Assembly (NCBI RefSeq): GCF_927797785.1
Contig: NZ_CAKMLL010000035.1
Location: 1 to 64,000 of the forward strand
DNA: 64,000 bases
Source: Candidatus Nitrotoga sp. BS
GTDB taxonomy: Bacteria; Pseudomonadota; Gammaproteobacteria; Burkholderiales; Gallionellaceae
Direction of reading: 5' to 3'
Shown here: positions 28,268 to 37,292 of the stretch, in pieces
Position numbering within the stretch: position 1 is the stretch's first letter
Layout: every line of letters starts with the position of its first letter
The notes under the pieces: model-generated
Told to the model about the DNA's origin: nothing
The model's database searches: none
The model's input: only the letters and a program-made list of their open reading frames with translations
Position numbers and translations under genes: made by a program

Positions 28268-29569
28268 TCAGAACGGGAGTGTCGCATCGACTGAAATTAA
28301 CAATTGATCCTTTTTATTGTCAAAAGGCCTGTATGCCTGTCCAATGCCTTCCACTCTGTCGTAGCGTATATTTGGGCGAATATTTAAATTTTGCATGGCT
28401 TTTGACTCAATTTTTAGCTGTTTCGCAGGTTTCCAGTTCATGCCTATGGTGACATCGTAATAATCAGCAGGCTGACATGTAGCCAGGAAGTCGGCCGCAT
28501 AGCTGATGTGTACGCCATTGGTTGCTTGAGCGACCCGGACTGGAGAGCAGACACGGAAGCCATCTTTATCGCGGAACCATTCACTACGAACGCCCACCGA
28601 TAAATCCTCCCTGAGATCATGATGTAACTGCATGTCGACGCCATGCCATGACACATTTTTTGTGCCGTCAGGCACCAAAACCCCTCCCGCGCCTCCCCCT
28701 GTATGGTGTAAAACCAAGAGTGTTTTTGAAGTGATTTTATGTTGAAGTACAAGACTGTAGAAACCCCAAGGCTCATTGCTTCGTGTGGAAGTTCTGCTAT
28801 AGGAGCCGGAGAGATTGACTGAGCTTCGCTTGTCATCACTGGTCCAGGTAGTTCCGGCTAAACCGCCCCAATTACTCAACTCTTTATCCAAACCACCATC
28901 CCAACCGCCAGTTGCGCTACCGGTGATTGCACCGCCCATAAATGCCCAATTCTTGTTGACTGTGTAGTTACCCACCAAGCCGGTGTGGGTAAATGGCTCG
29001 CCATTGCTAAAGGTATAAGAGCGTGTATAAAAGAAGTTGTTGGGGGCTGCAACTGTTTCATAACCGGTTGGTGAATAAAAATGACCAATTTTGAGATTCA
29101 GGCCATTTCCGACGGGAATAAAGGTTTCTATATAAGTTTGTGGTAATGCCATTTTGTAGAAGCGGCTAGAAGAGCAGCATAAATTCAGATCCCAATTGTT
29201 CCTTTTCAAAGGTTGGCCGGTATTCACATCGAGTGCCGGGATGCCGTACGCTTGAGCAAAAATGGCGTCTGTGCCAAACATGAAATCGATTCGGCCTCCG
29301 AAATCCCACGCTTTACCTTCAGTCGCCACGGCGCGCTCCATAAATACATTAAGCTGATTCACTTGAAATTCGTTGGAGCGATCAGCAAAAGTGACAGGGC
29401 CATTGAATCGATTAGCTGGGTTATTTGTGTTGTAAGTTATTCCCGCATTGATCCAGCCGCCGACTTCGATGCCATTTTCTTTTAATAGAGAAGTGGATTC
29501 GTCGGCAGCTGCTGCGGGAAGTACAAACAAAGCACCTAGAGTAATAATGAATAATTTAGTCCTGTACAT
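28268..29569 (-). CDS. Outer-membrane porin, beta-barrel porin-2 (BBP2/OmpL-like) family
   Basis: 433 residues with a signal peptide (FIITLGALFVLPAAAADE). It opens with VGGWINAGITYNTNNP and carries the family-typical blocks DFGGRIDFMFGTDA, LKIGHFYSPTGYETVAAPNN and YTFSNGEPFTHTGLVGNY. The chain ends in Phe (VDATLPF), the usual signal for BAM-mediated insertion. Substrate unknown. It lies between the IS3 remnant and a chemoreceptor gene read in the same direction 345 bp upstream. Confidence 0.85.
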   Translation of the reverse strand: MYRTKLFIITLGALFVLPAAAADESTSLLKENGIEVGGWINAGITYNTNNPANRFNGPVTFADRSNEFQVNQLNVFMERAVATEGKAWDFGGRIDFMFGTDAIFAQAYGIPALDVNTGQPLKRNNWDLNLCCSSSRFYKMALPQTYIETFIPVGNGLNLKIGHFYSPTGYETVAAPNNFFYTRSYTFSNGEPFTHTGLVGNYTVNKNWAFMGGAITGSATGGWDGGLDKELSNWGGLAGTTWTSDDKRSSVNLSGSYSRTSTRSNEPWGFYSLVLQHKITSKTLLVLHHTGGGAGGVLVPDGTKNVSWHGVDMQLHHDLREDLSVGVRSEWFRDKDGFRVCSPVRVAQATNGVHISYAADFLATCQPADYYDVTIGMNWKPAKQLKIESKAMQNLNIRPNIRYDRVEGIGQAYRPFDNKKDQLLISVDATLPF

Positions 29570-29914
29570 GGTGTTTCTTTCTATGATTAAGCGCGCAATA
29601 AAGGAATGCTCAATCAGTCATTAGCATCTTCCATGCCACTATAATTTAATTAATAAAAACAATATATTGATATATTTTATTTATACATTTAAGATTTATA
29701 TGCACCAACTTTATACGCCTTTAAATAGATGTCGCACCAATCAGGTGCTTGGATTTCGTCATTCTCAATAGACGGCACCTTTAAAAATCGCAATTCTGCG
29801 AGCAGTCACTCTGCGGCTTGCCTATTTATTTAGTTTCGAGCGCTTCCGTTTTCACGCTCTTGTTAAAGGCGGACAAAATCGACTTGCGGAACGTCAGTAG
29901 CATCACTGTCTGGC
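29570..29914. other. Gene-free region with a repeat fragment
   Basis: About 345 bases between the receptor and porin genes (both minus strand). The part next to the porin start is AT-rich and probably contains its promoter. A left-end fragment of repeat family 1 lies at 29774–29823. No gene seen. Confidence 0.5.
29774..29823 (+). repeat. Repeat family 1, copy D (left-end fragment)
   Basis: GGCACCTTTAAAAATCGCAA then TTCTGCGAGCAGTCACTC and GCGGCTTGCCT match the first 50 bases of copies A and C. The remainder is missing. Confidence 0.6.
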
Positions 29915-31534
29915 CTATGCTGCGAGGCCTTTGGTACCGACTCTTTTTTTAACAGGTTTTTTGACGGTGGTAGCCGCATTGTTTCCTGCATCTACCTTGA
30001 AAAAAGAAACCAGGTTTTGCAGTTGTTCGGACTGGGCGGACATTTCCTCCGCCGTGGCCGCCAGTTCTTCACTGCCTGCAGCATTTTGCTGGGTGGTCTG
30101 GCTCATCTGCCCCATCGCCGTATTGATTTGCGCTACACCAGTTGATTGCTCTGCACTTGACGCCGCGATTTCCTGCACCAGGTCGGAAGTTTTGTTGATC
30201 GCTGGCACCATTGCATCCAGCAATTTTCCGGCGCGTTCGGCCAGCTCCACGCTGCTGCCGGCCACACCGCCGATTTCCTGCGCCGCCACCTGGCTGCGTT
30301 CAGCAAGCTTGCGAACTTCCGCCGCCACCACGGCAAAGCCGCGCCCGGCATCACCCGCGCGTGCGGCTTCGATGGCAGCATTGAGCGCCAGCAAATTTGT
30401 CTGATAGGCGATGTCATCAATGATGCCGATTTTTTTGGCAATTTCCTTCATGGCTGACACGGTCTGTTGCACCGCTTCGCCGCCTTCGGTGGCCTGTTTG
30501 GCCGCTTGTGAAGCCATGCCGTCCGTCACTTTAGCGTTCTCGGTGTTCTGGTTGACCGAGGCGCTCATCTGCTCGACTGATGCGCTGGTTTCTTCTACAG
30601 ACGCCGCTTGTTCGCTCGCTGCCTGGCTCAAACTTTGTGCCGTGGAGTTGACTTCTTCCGAGGCGCTGGACAGGGCGTCTGCTGCGCTTCTTACCTCACC
30701 GATGACCTGAGAAATTTTTGCGGACATGACCTTGATTGCGGCCAGCATACTGGTTGTGTCGCCTGTAGCGGTTTGGATGTCCACGGTCATGTCGCCGTCC
30801 GCCATCTTGCGCACTACTTCGGTCACATAATTGGGTTCACCGCCAAGCTGTTTGAGCGTGCTGCGCATAATAAAAATGCCGAGCAGTACTAGCAGTATCA
30901 GCGAAATCAGTGCGATGGCAAGCATGAGCTTGTTGGAAATGGCGGCGGCGACGATACCATCCTTGGTAGCGACATTGCCGACATCAACATTAAGATCAAT
31001 GATTTTGCCCAAGGTAATTTCGGCTTTCGCAAAGAAAGGTCTGGCCGCCTCCATGCGCTGGTAGTAATCGACAAACAATTGCTTCTGCTCCTTCTCGGAA
31101 TTGCTGTGATTCAAGGCTGAGATGGTTTCATTAATTCGTTTATCGGCTAGCTTAAAGGCATCCCATTCCAAGAGAAACTGCTTCCACAATACCTCCTCTT
31201 CCTTGGTTTGCGGCAAGGGCTCATAAAGCTTCCACCCTTTGTCAATGCGCTGCCAGATGGCCTCTTTCGCTTTTAAAGAGACGGCAAATTTGTCTTGCGA
31301 GGAGTAGTCGTTTTCGAAGAAGGCGACCCTCCTGTTTTCAGAACGTATCGCAGTCTGTCCTTCATTGACTATGTAAAGGCCGAGAATAGAGGGTAGCCGT
31401 ACCTCGCCGATTTCCTTCATGGATGAGGTTACATTTGAAATGCCGAGCCATCCCGCCATACCGGTAGCAAGCAAAGCGGCAATAGCAACCGCCAGAAGTA
31501 AGGTGAGTTTTGCTTTTATAGTCATATTATTCAT
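29915..31534 (-). CDS. Transmembrane methyl-accepting chemotaxis protein
   Basis: 539 residues from ATG 31534, which lies 6 bases after GGGA; ATG codons at 31546 and 31540 are in frame upstream. TM1 ([20 protein letters not shown]), a periplasmic 4HB-type domain of about 160 residues, TM2 ([20 protein letters not shown]), HAMP, and a signalling domain with [20 protein letters not shown]. The last 300 residues closely match the receptor at 21227. It stands alone inside the accessory block, so it probably feeds into the CheA/CheW of the main operon. Confidence 0.93.
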   Translation of the reverse strand: MNNMTIKAKLTLLLAVAIAALLATGMAGWLGISNVTSSMKEIGEVRLPSILGLYIVNEGQTAIRSENRRVAFFENDYSSQDKFAVSLKAKEAIWQRIDKGWKLYEPLPQTKEEEVLWKQFLLEWDAFKLADKRINETISALNHSNSEKEQKQLFVDYYQRMEAARPFFAKAEITLGKIIDLNVDVGNVATKDGIVAAAISNKLMLAIALISLILLVLLGIFIMRSTLKQLGGEPNYVTEVVRKMADGDMTVDIQTATGDTTSMLAAIKVMSAKISQVIGEVRSAADALSSASEEVNSTAQSLSQAASEQAASVEETSASVEQMSASVNQNTENAKVTDGMASQAAKQATEGGEAVQQTVSAMKEIAKKIGIIDDIAYQTNLLALNAAIEAARAGDAGRGFAVVAAEVRKLAERSQVAAQEIGGVAGSSVELAERAGKLLDAMVPAINKTSDLVQEIAASSAEQSTGVAQINTAMGQMSQTTQQNAAGSEELAATAEEMSAQSEQLQNLVSFFKVDAGNNAATTVKKPVKKRVGTKGLAA

Positions 31535-31760
31535 TATCATTCCCATTTATTGTTATTACTCAATATTCATTCACACTGCATTGGCATACATTTGTTTTTT
31601 TAAATTTAGTCTAGTTCCAATGTGGAATTGAATGGGTAGTCGTGTGGGACTAATTCGCACATCAAGTGATATTGCACCACTGCCACGCTCCGGTGGCAGA
31701 ATAGCTACCCGCAGAAACAGAGTACATTTTCATTTTCGGATACATTATCGATTTCTTTAT

Positions 31761-31785
31761 GGCATCTCTAAAAAATTCAGAGCAC
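31761..31785 (+). repeat. Terminal repeat of the IS5-like remnant
   Basis: GGCATCTCTAAAAAATTCAG starts about 110 bases before the IS5-type transposase remnant. Its RC-type counterpart is missing on the right, but the same sequence type (GG-GCCTCTAAAAATTCA) forms the ends of repeat family 1. Confidence 0.5.
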
Positions 31786-31869
31786 TTCAATAAATCCCCC
31801 CAATTTTCTCAAGTGCTGAAAGTTCACTTCGCCTAAAATAGGCACAGCCATTCGACGATATCCACCCCA

Positions 31870-32676
31870 TGCAAAACAGCCTGCTTTACCTTCAAACCCT
31901 TTACGCCAGCCTCTACTGAAGCAGGCGACCGGCTGGAGCAGCTCAACGCCGTCATTGACTGGGAGATATTTCGTTGCTTTCTCACCCGAATCGCCCCCAC
32001 GGAGCGCAAAAGTGCAGCCGGACGCAAGCCCACCTGACGTGTACTCATGTTTAAGATGCTCATCCTGCAACGCCTGCACAACCTGTCAGACGAGCGCCTG
32101 CAATACCAGGTCAGCGACCGCCTGTCTTTGATGCGTTTCCTCGGTCTTGAACTGGCAGGCAACGTACCCAATGCCCGCTTGACGAAGAAAGGCGGGCAAA
32201 GCCACTATGGCTACAAGAACCCCATCAACATCGACAAGGACACCAGGCTCCTCAGCGCCGCCGCCTGACCCGCCGCCAGCAACCATGACAGTCAGGTGCT
32301 CGATGGGGTGCTGCGCGACGAGGCGACAGGCGGCAAAGAAGTGTGGGCAGATAGCGCCTACCGCTCAGACGAACAGGAGCAAAGTCTCAAGGGAAGCCAG
32401 TACGAGAGCCAGATTCATGAATGTGCCTATCGCAACAAACCGTTGATCGAAGCACAAGCGCTGAACAACACAGAGAAATCGCGCGTTCGTGCACGGGTCG
32501 AGCATGTCTTTGGTGCGATGGAAAACTTCCTGCGCAGTATTGGTACAGCTCGCGCCAAGGTGGGGGTGGGTTTGATGAACTTGGCGTACAACCTAAAGCG
32601 CATTGAGAGGCTGATTCGTTTGAAGGTGTTTGACTTCGACAGGATCGGTGCGCCTGTCGCGAAGGCAATGGCATAA
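31870..32676 (+). pseudogene. IS5-family transposase, deleted and frameshifted
   Basis: Pieces in different frames: an N-terminal segment starting MQNSLLYLQTLYAS, then EAGDRLEQLNAVIDWEIF, then LQRLHNLSDERLQYQVSDRL and MRFLGLELAGNVPNA. The C-terminal half is intact in one frame, with GKEVWADSAYRSDEQEQSL (catalytic Asp) and KSRVRARVEHVFGAMENFL (catalytic Glu). Between ELAGNVPNA and RLTKKGGQSHYGYKNPI about 80 residues usual in this family, including the first catalytic Asp, are missing. It is therefore a non-functional IS5-group (IS1106-like) transposase. Confidence 0.85.
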
Positions 32677-32691
32677 AAGAGGGGTGACCAG

Positions 32692-32803
32692 AATGGCACT
32701 AAGTTAAGGGGCTTCAGTATTGATAAAACAACAAGTTAATCAAGTATTGGCACGGATTGCACAATGGTTGAACCTAGCTAAAAAGGCTTAACTTAGTGCC
32801 ATT
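32692..32803 (+). mobile_element. Internally deleted IS remnant with 17-bp inverted repeats
   Basis: A perfect 17-bp inverted repeat (AATGGCACTAAGTTAAG) at 32692–32708 and 32787–32803 encloses only 78 bases. The inner part ends in a transposase-like C-terminus: QVLARIAQWLNLAKKA and a stop at 32791. The flanks share a similar 11–12 base sequence (AGGGGTGACCA left, AGGAGGTGACCA right), which may be a decayed target duplication of the length made by IS4-group elements. The family assignment is tentative. Confidence 0.65.
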
Positions 32804-32945
32804 AGGAGGTGACCACTAAAAATAGCCGACATTGGCTGGGGGAAATGAACAAACTGCAGTAGATATTGTAAGTCTCACCGGAAGATCATCTAAAAATGAA
32901 ATGTGATGACGGTGGGTGGAAATTAACGGGATTTATAGAAGTGTC

Positions 32946-33061
32946 CTTTCGTCACAATGTGGCGCTATTAGAATAGTTATCGCTTACATATCAAGTATAT
33001 GATGTACTTAAATTTTTATCGTGTCTTGTCTTGTCCGGAAACTTGAATTTTGAGAGGCGCC
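32946..33061 (+). repeat. Repeat family 1, copy B (right two thirds)
   Basis: TTTCGTCACAATGTGG, then ATCGCTTACATATCAAGTAT and the right end CTTGAATTTTGAGAGGCGCC, match copies A and C. The left third is absent. It lies 130 bp beyond the fliR stop (33192), so just downstream of the fli operon. Confidence 0.65.
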
Positions 33062-33191
33062 TAAAGGGCTTTATTGCGAATGAACTGTGTGTATGTGATA
33101 TCTTAGTTTGTCTTTAGCAGCATGCTAGAGAAATATATTTTAATCATGCACTTATCGAATTATTATTCACTACGAATTACATGACTCGTTA

Positions 33192-33980
33192 TTACGATTT
33201 GCCAAGTAATTGCATGACGTGCTGTATAGTATTTAGGCTGGCGTGGATGATATTTTCTAGTAGCGGTACGATGTAAGGCAGTGACAGCAGCACTGCTGCA
33301 AAACCGACTGTTAAAGTAATAGGGAAGCCCACCGCTAAGATGTTAAGTTGTGGCGCGCTTCGGGTTAGGATACCAAGCGCCGTGTTGGCCATTAACAGCG
33401 TGCCGATCACTGGCATGCTCAGCTGTAGGGCGTTAGAGAAAATGCTACCGCCCCATGAGACTAAAGTATGCAATGCAATTGCCGAAGAGGTTGTGCTATT
33501 AACGGGAAAGCTACTGAAGCTGTCTATTAACGCTTCCAGCATGAGAAGATGTCCATTTATGCTGAGAAAAATGAGCACGGCAAGGATGCCTAGAAATTGC
33601 GCTATTACTGGTACATAGGTAGCGTTCTTTGGGTCAAAGAAAATGGCAAAACCAAGGCCCATTTGAATTCCGATAATGTCCCCAGCCATTTCTATTGCGG
33701 TGAAGATCAAACGCATAGTAAAACCTATTGCCAGCCCAGCAAGAATCTGTTGAATAATAACTAAAAAACCAAGTGCAGAGGCTGGGTCGACATTGGGCTG
33801 TGTAGTCAAGGTCGGCGCGATAACGATGGTTAACAGTATGGACAGGCCGACCTTTATACGTACCGGAACTTGCCTATTGCCCAGTATCGGTGCACTGGCG
33901 AGCATGGCCAGAATGCGCACAAACGGAAAGATAAACAAGGCGAGCCAGGCGGATAGCTGGGCGCTGGTGACGGTAATCAT
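33192..33980 (-). CDS. fliR: Flagellar export gate protein FliR
   Basis: 262 residues with about six membrane helices; part of the FliP–FliQ–FliR export gate in the MS ring. Family features are an N-terminal TSAQLSAWLALFIFPFVRIL, RQVPVRIKVGLSILLTIVIA near residue 37, and GQ-like IQMGLGFAIFFDPKN near 105. Last gene of the minus-strand fli operon. It is separated from fliQ by a 200-bp gap containing repeat family 2. Confidence 0.94.
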   Translation of the reverse strand: MITVTSAQLSAWLALFIFPFVRILAMLASAPILGNRQVPVRIKVGLSILLTIVIAPTLTTQPNVDPASALGFLVIIQQILAGLAIGFTMRLIFTAIEMAGDIIGIQMGLGFAIFFDPKNATYVPVIAQFLGILAVLIFLSINGHLLMLEALIDSFSSFPVNSTTSSAIALHTLVSWGGSIFSNALQLSMPVIGTLLMANTALGILTRSAPQLNILAVGFPITLTVGFAAVLLSLPYIVPLLENIIHASLNTIQHVMQLLGKS

Positions 33981-34017
33981 TGAGATTGGTTAACGGATTA
34001 GGTCGTAATTTAAAATG

Positions 34018-34107
34018 GCTCTATGTGACATAGAGAGGGTAATCAATTTTCAACCTTTCGACGAAGAATTAAATCCGTTTGTCCTTCGACAAGCGCAGGA
34101 CAAACAG
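34018..34107 (+). repeat. Hairpin repeat family 2, copy 2 (between fliQ and fliR)
   Basis: CTCTATGTGACATAGAG is a perfect 8-bp palindrome with a one-base centre. A second hairpin, CCGTTTGTCCT…AGGACAAACAG, follows at 34075–34107. Corresponds to 16186–16276. It sits inside the operon and could affect fliR expression. Confidence 0.65.
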
Positions 34108-34181
34108 ATGGTTTAGTTGACTTTATTTCTTGTTGTTTTATTAAGTTTATAGATGGTTGTGCATGTTTACATAGAGCCTCA

Positions 34182-34451
34182 TCACCCCACCAACCAAGGA
34201 ATGCTACTGTAAAGGCTCTGAAAATAATCCAGCATCATGCTCACCATCCATGGGCCAGTAATGATCAACATACCGAACATGCAGATCAGTTTTGGAATAA
34301 ACGATAGGGTCATTTCGTTGATTTGGGTAGCAGCCTGGAAAATACTGATTAGAAGTCCGATAAATAGCGCCGTCAGCAGCATCGGAGCCGCTACCATCAG
34401 GGTCAACTCCAGCGCTTGGCGACCAAGTGTCATTACGGTTTCTGGGGTCAT
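34182..34451 (-). CDS. fliQ: Flagellar export gate protein FliQ
   Basis: 89 residues with two membrane helices. Start MTPETVMTLGRQALELTLMV and the conserved AATQINEMTLSFIPKL near residue 37 are typical. Ends directly in the gap that holds the repeat; fliP lies 11 bp upstream in the reading direction. Confidence 0.95.
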   Translation of the reverse strand: MTPETVMTLGRQALELTLMVAAPMLLTALFIGLLISIFQAATQINEMTLSFIPKLICMFGMLIITGPWMVSMMLDYFQSLYSSIPWLVG

Positions 34452-34462
34452 TGTCGTTATCC

Positions 34463-35362
34463 TCAGGTGTAAAAACTATGTACTAGCGACCCGATGAGCA
34501 GATTCCAACCATCTGCCAGCACGAATAGCATGATCTTGAATGGCAATGAAATCAAAGCTGGTGATACCATCATCATGCCCAAGGACATTAATACGCTGGC
34601 CACTACCATGTCGATAATAAGGAACGGGATAAATATGACGAAACCAATCTGGAAGGCGGTTTTTAGCTCACTGATGACATAGGCTGGCACCAGGATTTTT
34701 AGTGGTACCTGATCTGCACTTTGCAACGGCTCGCTATTAGAAATTTGAACGAAAAGGGCGAGGTCTTTTTCACGTGTTTGTCGCAGCATAAATGCCTTGA
34801 GAGGTACACTGCCGGTATCAAATGCTTGTGCCAGCGTAAGTTTATCCTCGCTGAATGGTAGGTAAGCGTCAGTATAAATTTTATCCAGTACTGGCGACAT
34901 AACAAAGAAAGTGAGAAACAAAGCTAGCCCGATTAATACCTGATTGGGCGGAGAGGAGGGCGTCCCGAGAGCGGATCGTAACAGCGATAATACGATGATA
35001 ATGCGGGTGAAACTGGTCATCAGCAGCATTACGGCCGGTAAAAAGCTTAACGATGTGAGCAGAAGTAGCGTTTGCAAGCTAAGCGAGTAGGACTGCCCGC
35101 CCCCAGGGGTGGCTTTGCTGGTAAATGCGGCCAAGCCAGGATCGGCCGCAAATGCTGCGGGGATCAGGCCAAGTAGCAAGGTTGCCAGTAGAAGCGAACA
35201 AACAAGCAATATCCTATTTTTGAATGCGCTGACGGGCGCATTGCGTCGTCGTTTCTCGTTAGTATGGCAAGCCACAATGCTGCACCCGAAATGCGTTACA
35301 TTGCATCCCGCCAGCCCCCCAAAAAAAGGAATATCAGCTATTTTCTTATCCCTGAGCCGCAT
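34463..35362 (-). CDS. fliP: Flagellar export gate protein FliP
   Basis: Gate protein made with a cleavable signal. The recognisable part starts near residue 49 ([20 protein letters not shown], then AFAADPG). Conserved blocks follow: [40 protein letters not shown], and [21 protein letters not shown] 35362 overlaps fliO by 17 bp and gives 299 residues with a polar 48-residue lead before the signal. GTG 35275 is an alternative start closer to the usual length of about 250–270. Confidence 0.93.
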   Translation of the reverse strand: MRLRDKKIADIPFFGGLAGCNVTHFGCSIVACHTNEKRRRNAPVSAFKNRILLVCSLLLATLLLGLIPAAFAADPGLAAFTSKATPGGGQSYSLSLQTLLLLTSLSFLPAVMLLMTSFTRIIIVLSLLRSALGTPSSPPNQVLIGLALFLTFFVMSPVLDKIYTDAYLPFSEDKLTLAQAFDTGSVPLKAFMLRQTREKDLALFVQISNSEPLQSADQVPLKILVPAYVISELKTAFQIGFVIFIPFLIIDMVVASVLMSLGMMMVSPALISLPFKIMLFVLADGWNLLIGSLVHSFYT

Positions 35363-35834
35363 TACGTTTTTCCGTCATTTGTTTAAGCCATGTCTGAAAT
35401 TTTCCATTTGCACGTTGATCCATGCTCACTGACGATGCAGGGAACTCGGCTTTCGGCATGCTATGCAGGGTGCGCACCTGTCCGGGAGCAACACCTACTA
35501 CCAGCCAGGTGTCGTTGATTTCAACCAGTACGATGCGTTCGCGCTGGCCTATCGCCACCGAAGCTTGTACTTTAATCAGGTTGCCTGCAGCATGTTGAGG
35601 CAGGTTGATGCGTTTTAATATCCATGCAACCAGTACTACCGCTGCCAATACTAGTAGTAAACTGAAAATGACCTGCAGCATACTGCCGCTCGACATTACT
35701 ACAGGAGGGGGAGGGTTGTAAGCAGGGCGTGTGTTTTGTGCTGTTGCGAGTAGCGGTGTGTAAAGGCAGGTGATGACGCAGAGACGCGCACAGATAAATC
35801 CTGGTATGGTAAACAGGTTGCCGAAAATTTTCAT
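35346..35834 (-). CDS. fliO: Flagellar export assembly protein FliO
   Basis: 162 residues from ATG 35834, which overlaps the fliN stop region. An N-terminal signal or hydrophobic segment precedes a Pro-rich stretch. One clear membrane helix ([20 protein letters not shown], near 70–90) leads into the small cytoplasmic FliO domain with [20 protein letters not shown] and [17 protein letters not shown]. FliO helps assemble the FliP ring. Confidence 0.9.
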   Translation of the reverse strand: MKIFGNLFTIPGFICARLCVITCLYTPLLATAQNTRPAYNPPPPVVMSSGSMLQVIFSLLLVLAAVVLVAWILKRINLPQHAAGNLIKVQASVAIGQRERIVLVEINDTWLVVGVAPGQVRTLHSMPKAEFPASSVSMDQRANGKFQTWLKQMTEKRNAAQG

Positions 35835-35835
35835 A

Positions 35836-36303
35836 TCAGCGGCTGAGGCGGCGCAGACGTTCAGATGGGGTGATAACATCGGTGAGGCGGATACCGATCT
35901 TATCATTCACTACGACAACCTCACCTTGCGCGATCAGAAAGCCGTTGATCATTACATCAAGGGGTTCGCCCGCCTGGCCGGTCAGTTCTACTACCGACCC
36001 TTGCGCCAGTTGTAGCAGATTTTTGATTGGCATTTTGGTACGACCAAGCTCAACCGTTAGTTGAACAGGGATGTCCATGATCATATCAAGATCATTTTTT
36101 GCAGTTGTGCCAGTTGTGCTGGCAAATTGCGCGAATGTATGCGGTTGAGCAGCAGGTTGTGATTCACTGGTAGCCTGCTCTGCCATGGCTGCACCCCAGT
36201 CATCGGTTTGGGAGGGTTCGCTGACAGCCTGTTCAGCCATGGCTGCACCCCAGTCATCGGCGCTAATTTGGTCCGTATCGTCGTCAGCCATCATTGTCTC
36301 CAT
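35836..36303 (-). CDS. fliN: Flagellar motor switch protein FliN
   Basis: 155 residues. The C-terminal SpoA domain (about 75–155) is typical: DIPVQLTVELGRTKMPIKNL, then EPLDVMINGFLIAQGEVVVV and KIGIRLTDVITPSER. The N-terminal part carries a tandem duplication of 18 residues, DDWGAAMAEQA-SE twice, at DNA level 54 bp apart (36182 and 36236). It overlaps fliM by 20 bp. Confidence 0.95.
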   Translation of the reverse strand: METMMADDDTDQISADDWGAAMAEQAVSEPSQTDDWGAAMAEQATSESQPAAQPHTFAQFASTTGTTAKNDLDMIMDIPVQLTVELGRTKMPIKNLLQLAQGSVVELTGQAGEPLDVMINGFLIAQGEVVVVNDKIGIRLTDVITPSERLRRLSR

Positions 36304-37285
36304 TAGCCAAATCGCTACTTGTGATGCTCATTATTTTTTCCACTTTAAGGGCGTACTGATTGTTGAAAACGCCGTACTTGCATTGCATTACAGGCACTTC
36401 ATCCACTAGCACAGTGATGCTGTCTGCTATTTCTAATGGGATAAAATCGCCGTTGCGCATTCCCAGCACCTGTTCAAAAATAATTTGAGCGTGACCGAGA
36501 ACGGCAGTCAATTCTATTTCTGCGGACTGCATCTGTTTGGATAGCGTGCGCTGCCAGCGCTTGTCTACGACCGTATGGTCGCCTTGTGTGGTGCTATAGA
36601 GCTGCTCTCGGATGGGCTCTATCATGGAATAGGGAATTAACACATGAAATGCACCGCCAACGCCGCCAAACTCAATGTCAAAAGTGGTGACTACAACGAC
36701 TTCGTTCGGTGTGGCGATATTGGCGAACTGCGGATTCATTTCCGAACGCACAAACTCAAATTTCAACGCATATACAGCTTGCCAAGCTTTGTTATATGCC
36801 TCGAATACAGCAGCCAGTAGTTGTTGGATGATGCGCTGCTCGGTCTGGGTGAATTCGCGTCCCTCCACTCGGGTGTGAAAACGCCCATCACCGCCGAACA
36901 TATTGTCGACTATCAAAAAAATCAGGTTAGGATCGAAGATAAACAGCCCATTACCACGTAAAGGCTTGGCTTGCACGATGTTGATGTTGGTCGGTACAGG
37001 AAGATTACGGAGAAATTCGCTGAATTTCAGTACGCGTATAGGTCCCACTGAAATTTCCGCAGTGCGCCTAATCAAGTTGTATAAAGTAATTCTGAATAGA
37101 CGCGCAAAGCGTTCATTGAGGATTTCCATCGTGGGCATGCGCCCACGTACGATACGTTCCTGTGTACCCATGTTATATGGGCGTACAGTGCCTTCTGGAT
37201 CGGGTGGCGCAGCGACCTCATCAGGCTCACCGGTTACTCCTTTGAGTAGCGAGTCAACTTCATCCTGGGAAAGAAAATCGCTCAT
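36284..37285 (-). CDS. fliM: Flagellar motor switch protein FliM
   Basis: 333 residues. The N-terminal CheY-binding motif is MSDFLSQDEVDSLLKGV. The middle CheC-like domain has a GGxG-type segment (NMFGGDGRFHTRVEGREFT), and the C-terminal SpoA domain reads GDFIPLEIADSITVLVDEVP. It receives phosphorylated CheY and sets rotation direction. 7 bp behind fliL. Confidence 0.96.
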   Translation of the reverse strand: MSDFLSQDEVDSLLKGVTGEPDEVAAPPDPEGTVRPYNMGTQERIVRGRMPTMEILNERFARLFRITLYNLIRRTAEISVGPIRVLKFSEFLRNLPVPTNINIVQAKPLRGNGLFIFDPNLIFLIVDNMFGGDGRFHTRVEGREFTQTEQRIIQQLLAAVFEAYNKAWQAVYALKFEFVRSEMNPQFANIATPNEVVVVTTFDIEFGGVGGAFHVLIPYSMIEPIREQLYSTTQGDHTVVDKRWQRTLSKQMQSAEIELTAVLGHAQIIFEQVLGMRNGDFIPLEIADSITVLVDEVPVMQCKYGVFNNQYALKVEKIMSITSSDLANGDNDG

Positions 37286-37292
37286 GACCTCA

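Noticed and set aside
26965-33061. Accessory block as a prophage or defence island
   Set aside because: No integrase, phage structural, restriction or toxin-antitoxin genes; only IS remnants, two barrel proteins and a receptor.
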